A DNA stretch of 5,411 nucleotides from NCBI GenBank assembly GCA_003647755.1, contig QMNL01000152.1, forward strand, positions 1-5,411. Direction: 5' to 3'. Shown piece after piece: positions 4,871 through 5,411 of the stretch. The position numbers were made by a program, and so were the translations under genes. The notes under the pieces were generated by a model that saw only the letters and a program-made list of their open reading frames with translations, did no database searches and had not been told where the DNA came from. Each line of letters starts with the position of its first letter. The first letter of the stretch is position 1. The stretch comes from Candidatus Coatesiibacteriota bacterium. GTDB lineage: Bacteria > B130-G9.

Positions 4871-5411
4871 GTGGCACAAGACCGGCAACATGACGAATAG
4901 CTCGCACGGCAGTCTGCCGGGGATTGACACATCCTTGCTTGCCGCCTACGGGGTTGACGATGCACTCCTGAAAGTCTGGCTTGAGGCGTTCCCGAGGCTG
5001 CTGCCGATTCAGGCGCGAGCGGTAGCCGAGTTCAACCTGTTTTCCGGTCAAAACCTCCTTATCTTTGCGCCAACCTCGTCTGGCAAGACCTTCGTCGGAG
5101 AGATGGCCGCCGTGGCAGCGGCGAGAAAGAACAGACGAGCCTTCTATCTCCTGCCGCTGAAATCCCTCGCCGAGGAGAAGTTCGAGCAATTCCACGAGCG
5201 TTACGGCGACTTGGGACTGAAGATCGCTGTTTCATCACGAGACAGAAAGGAGCACGACCGGGCAATCGAGAGGGGCGATTTCGACATCGCGATCGTGGTC
5301 TTTGAGAAGATGGACTCACTTCTGGTCTCAAAACCGACGCTGCTCGCTGACATTGGCGTTGTCATCATCGACGAGATGCAGATGTTGACGGACGAATCGC
5401 GCGGCCCGCGG
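4869..5411 (+). CDS. Ski2/Hel308-like DExH/Q-box superfamily 2 helicase, N-terminal part (cut by window end)
   Basis: 181 codons are visible and the frame stays open to the edge. Members of this family couple ATP hydrolysis to unwinding of DNA (Hel308, at stalled forks) or RNA (Ski2/Mtr4); which applies cannot be told here. Seen in order: a Q-motif-like LLPIQARAV (44-52), Walker A APTSSGKT (67-74, Lys73), motif Ia PLKSLAEEK (96-104), VVFEKMDSLL (143-152, a Hel308-type TxEKxDSLL segment) and motif II VIIDEMQML (165-173), followed by RGP as in Hel308 relatives. Motif II reads DEMQ rather than DExH. Motifs III-VI, RecA domain 2 and the ratchet domain lie beyond the window. Two in-frame ATGs compete, 4869 and 4890 (seven residues apart); neither has a clear ribosome-binding site, and a TAA at 4851-4853 rules out anything longer. 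I give the longer form. It is probably transcribed separately from lptD. Confidence 0.88.
   Translation, partial: MWHKTGNMTNSSHGSLPGIDTSLLAAYGVDDALLKVWLEAFPRLLPIQARAVAEFNLFSGQNLLIFAPTSSGKTFVGEMAAVAAARKNRRAFYLLPLKSLAEEKFEQFHERYGDLGLKIAVSSRDRKEHDRAIERGDFDIAIVVFEKMDSLLVSKPTLLADIGVVIIDEMQMLTDESRGPR

Noticed and set aside
4631..4900. 89-residue + strand frame in the intergenic region starting at TTG
   Set aside because: Its start coincides with the TTGACA box, there is no ribosome-binding site, its body spans inverted repeats and an AT-rich repeat, and it overlaps the helicase start in another frame.
4848..5195. 115-residue minus-strand frame opposite the helicase
   Set aside because: Antisense to Walker A and other clear helicase motifs.
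1..5411. CRISPR array, tRNA, rRNA, insertion sequence or phage attachment site
   Set aside because: No regularly spaced repeats, cloverleaf, transposase motif or integrase-associated duplication was seen on either strand.

Overview
All four genes identified in this window lie on the + strand: a metallo-beta-lactamase-fold phosphodiesterase-like protein, the acetyl-CoA carboxylase beta subunit (accD), the outer-membrane LPS translocon protein LptD, and the start of a Ski2/Hel308-like superfamily 2 helicase cut by the right edge. LptD with a cleavable signal peptide implies a Gram-negative (LPS-bearing) bacterium. DNA is GC-rich with a G/C preference at third codon positions but frequent AGG (Arg) and ATA (Ile) codons. 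This fits deltaproteobacteria-like or uncultured candidate-phylum bacteria better than enterics, but the phylum cannot be fixed from this window.

Layout. Positions 1-279 are upstream sequence with two competing open frames running in from the left edge and no recognisable product. A good Shine-Dalgarno introduces the MBL-fold gene (280-1032). After 59 bases comes accD (1092-2018), whose best ribosome-binding site is placed for a 7-codon mini-ORF overlapping the accD start. The lptD gene (2015-4570) starts at a TTG inside the accD stop (TTGA overlap), so the two are very probably translationally coupled. A 298-base non-coding stretch follows (4571-4868). It holds a possible terminator, a promoter-like TTGACA box, three successive inverted repeats, a GC-rich direct repeat and an AT-rich tandem repeat. 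The helicase gene then opens at 4869 (or 4890) and runs off the window.

How the genes relate. AccD makes malonyl-CoA, the first committed step of fatty-acid and hence lipid A synthesis, while LptD inserts finished LPS into the outer membrane. An accD-lptD overlap would tie acyl-precursor supply to LPS export. The MBL-fold protein may hydrolyse a cyclic nucleotide or another phosphodiester; a link to the envelope genes is suggested only by position. The helicase is probably a separate transcription unit.

No CRISPR array, transposase, tRNA, rRNA or obvious new multi-gene system is visible. The most unusual stretch is the structured intergenic region 4571-4868.
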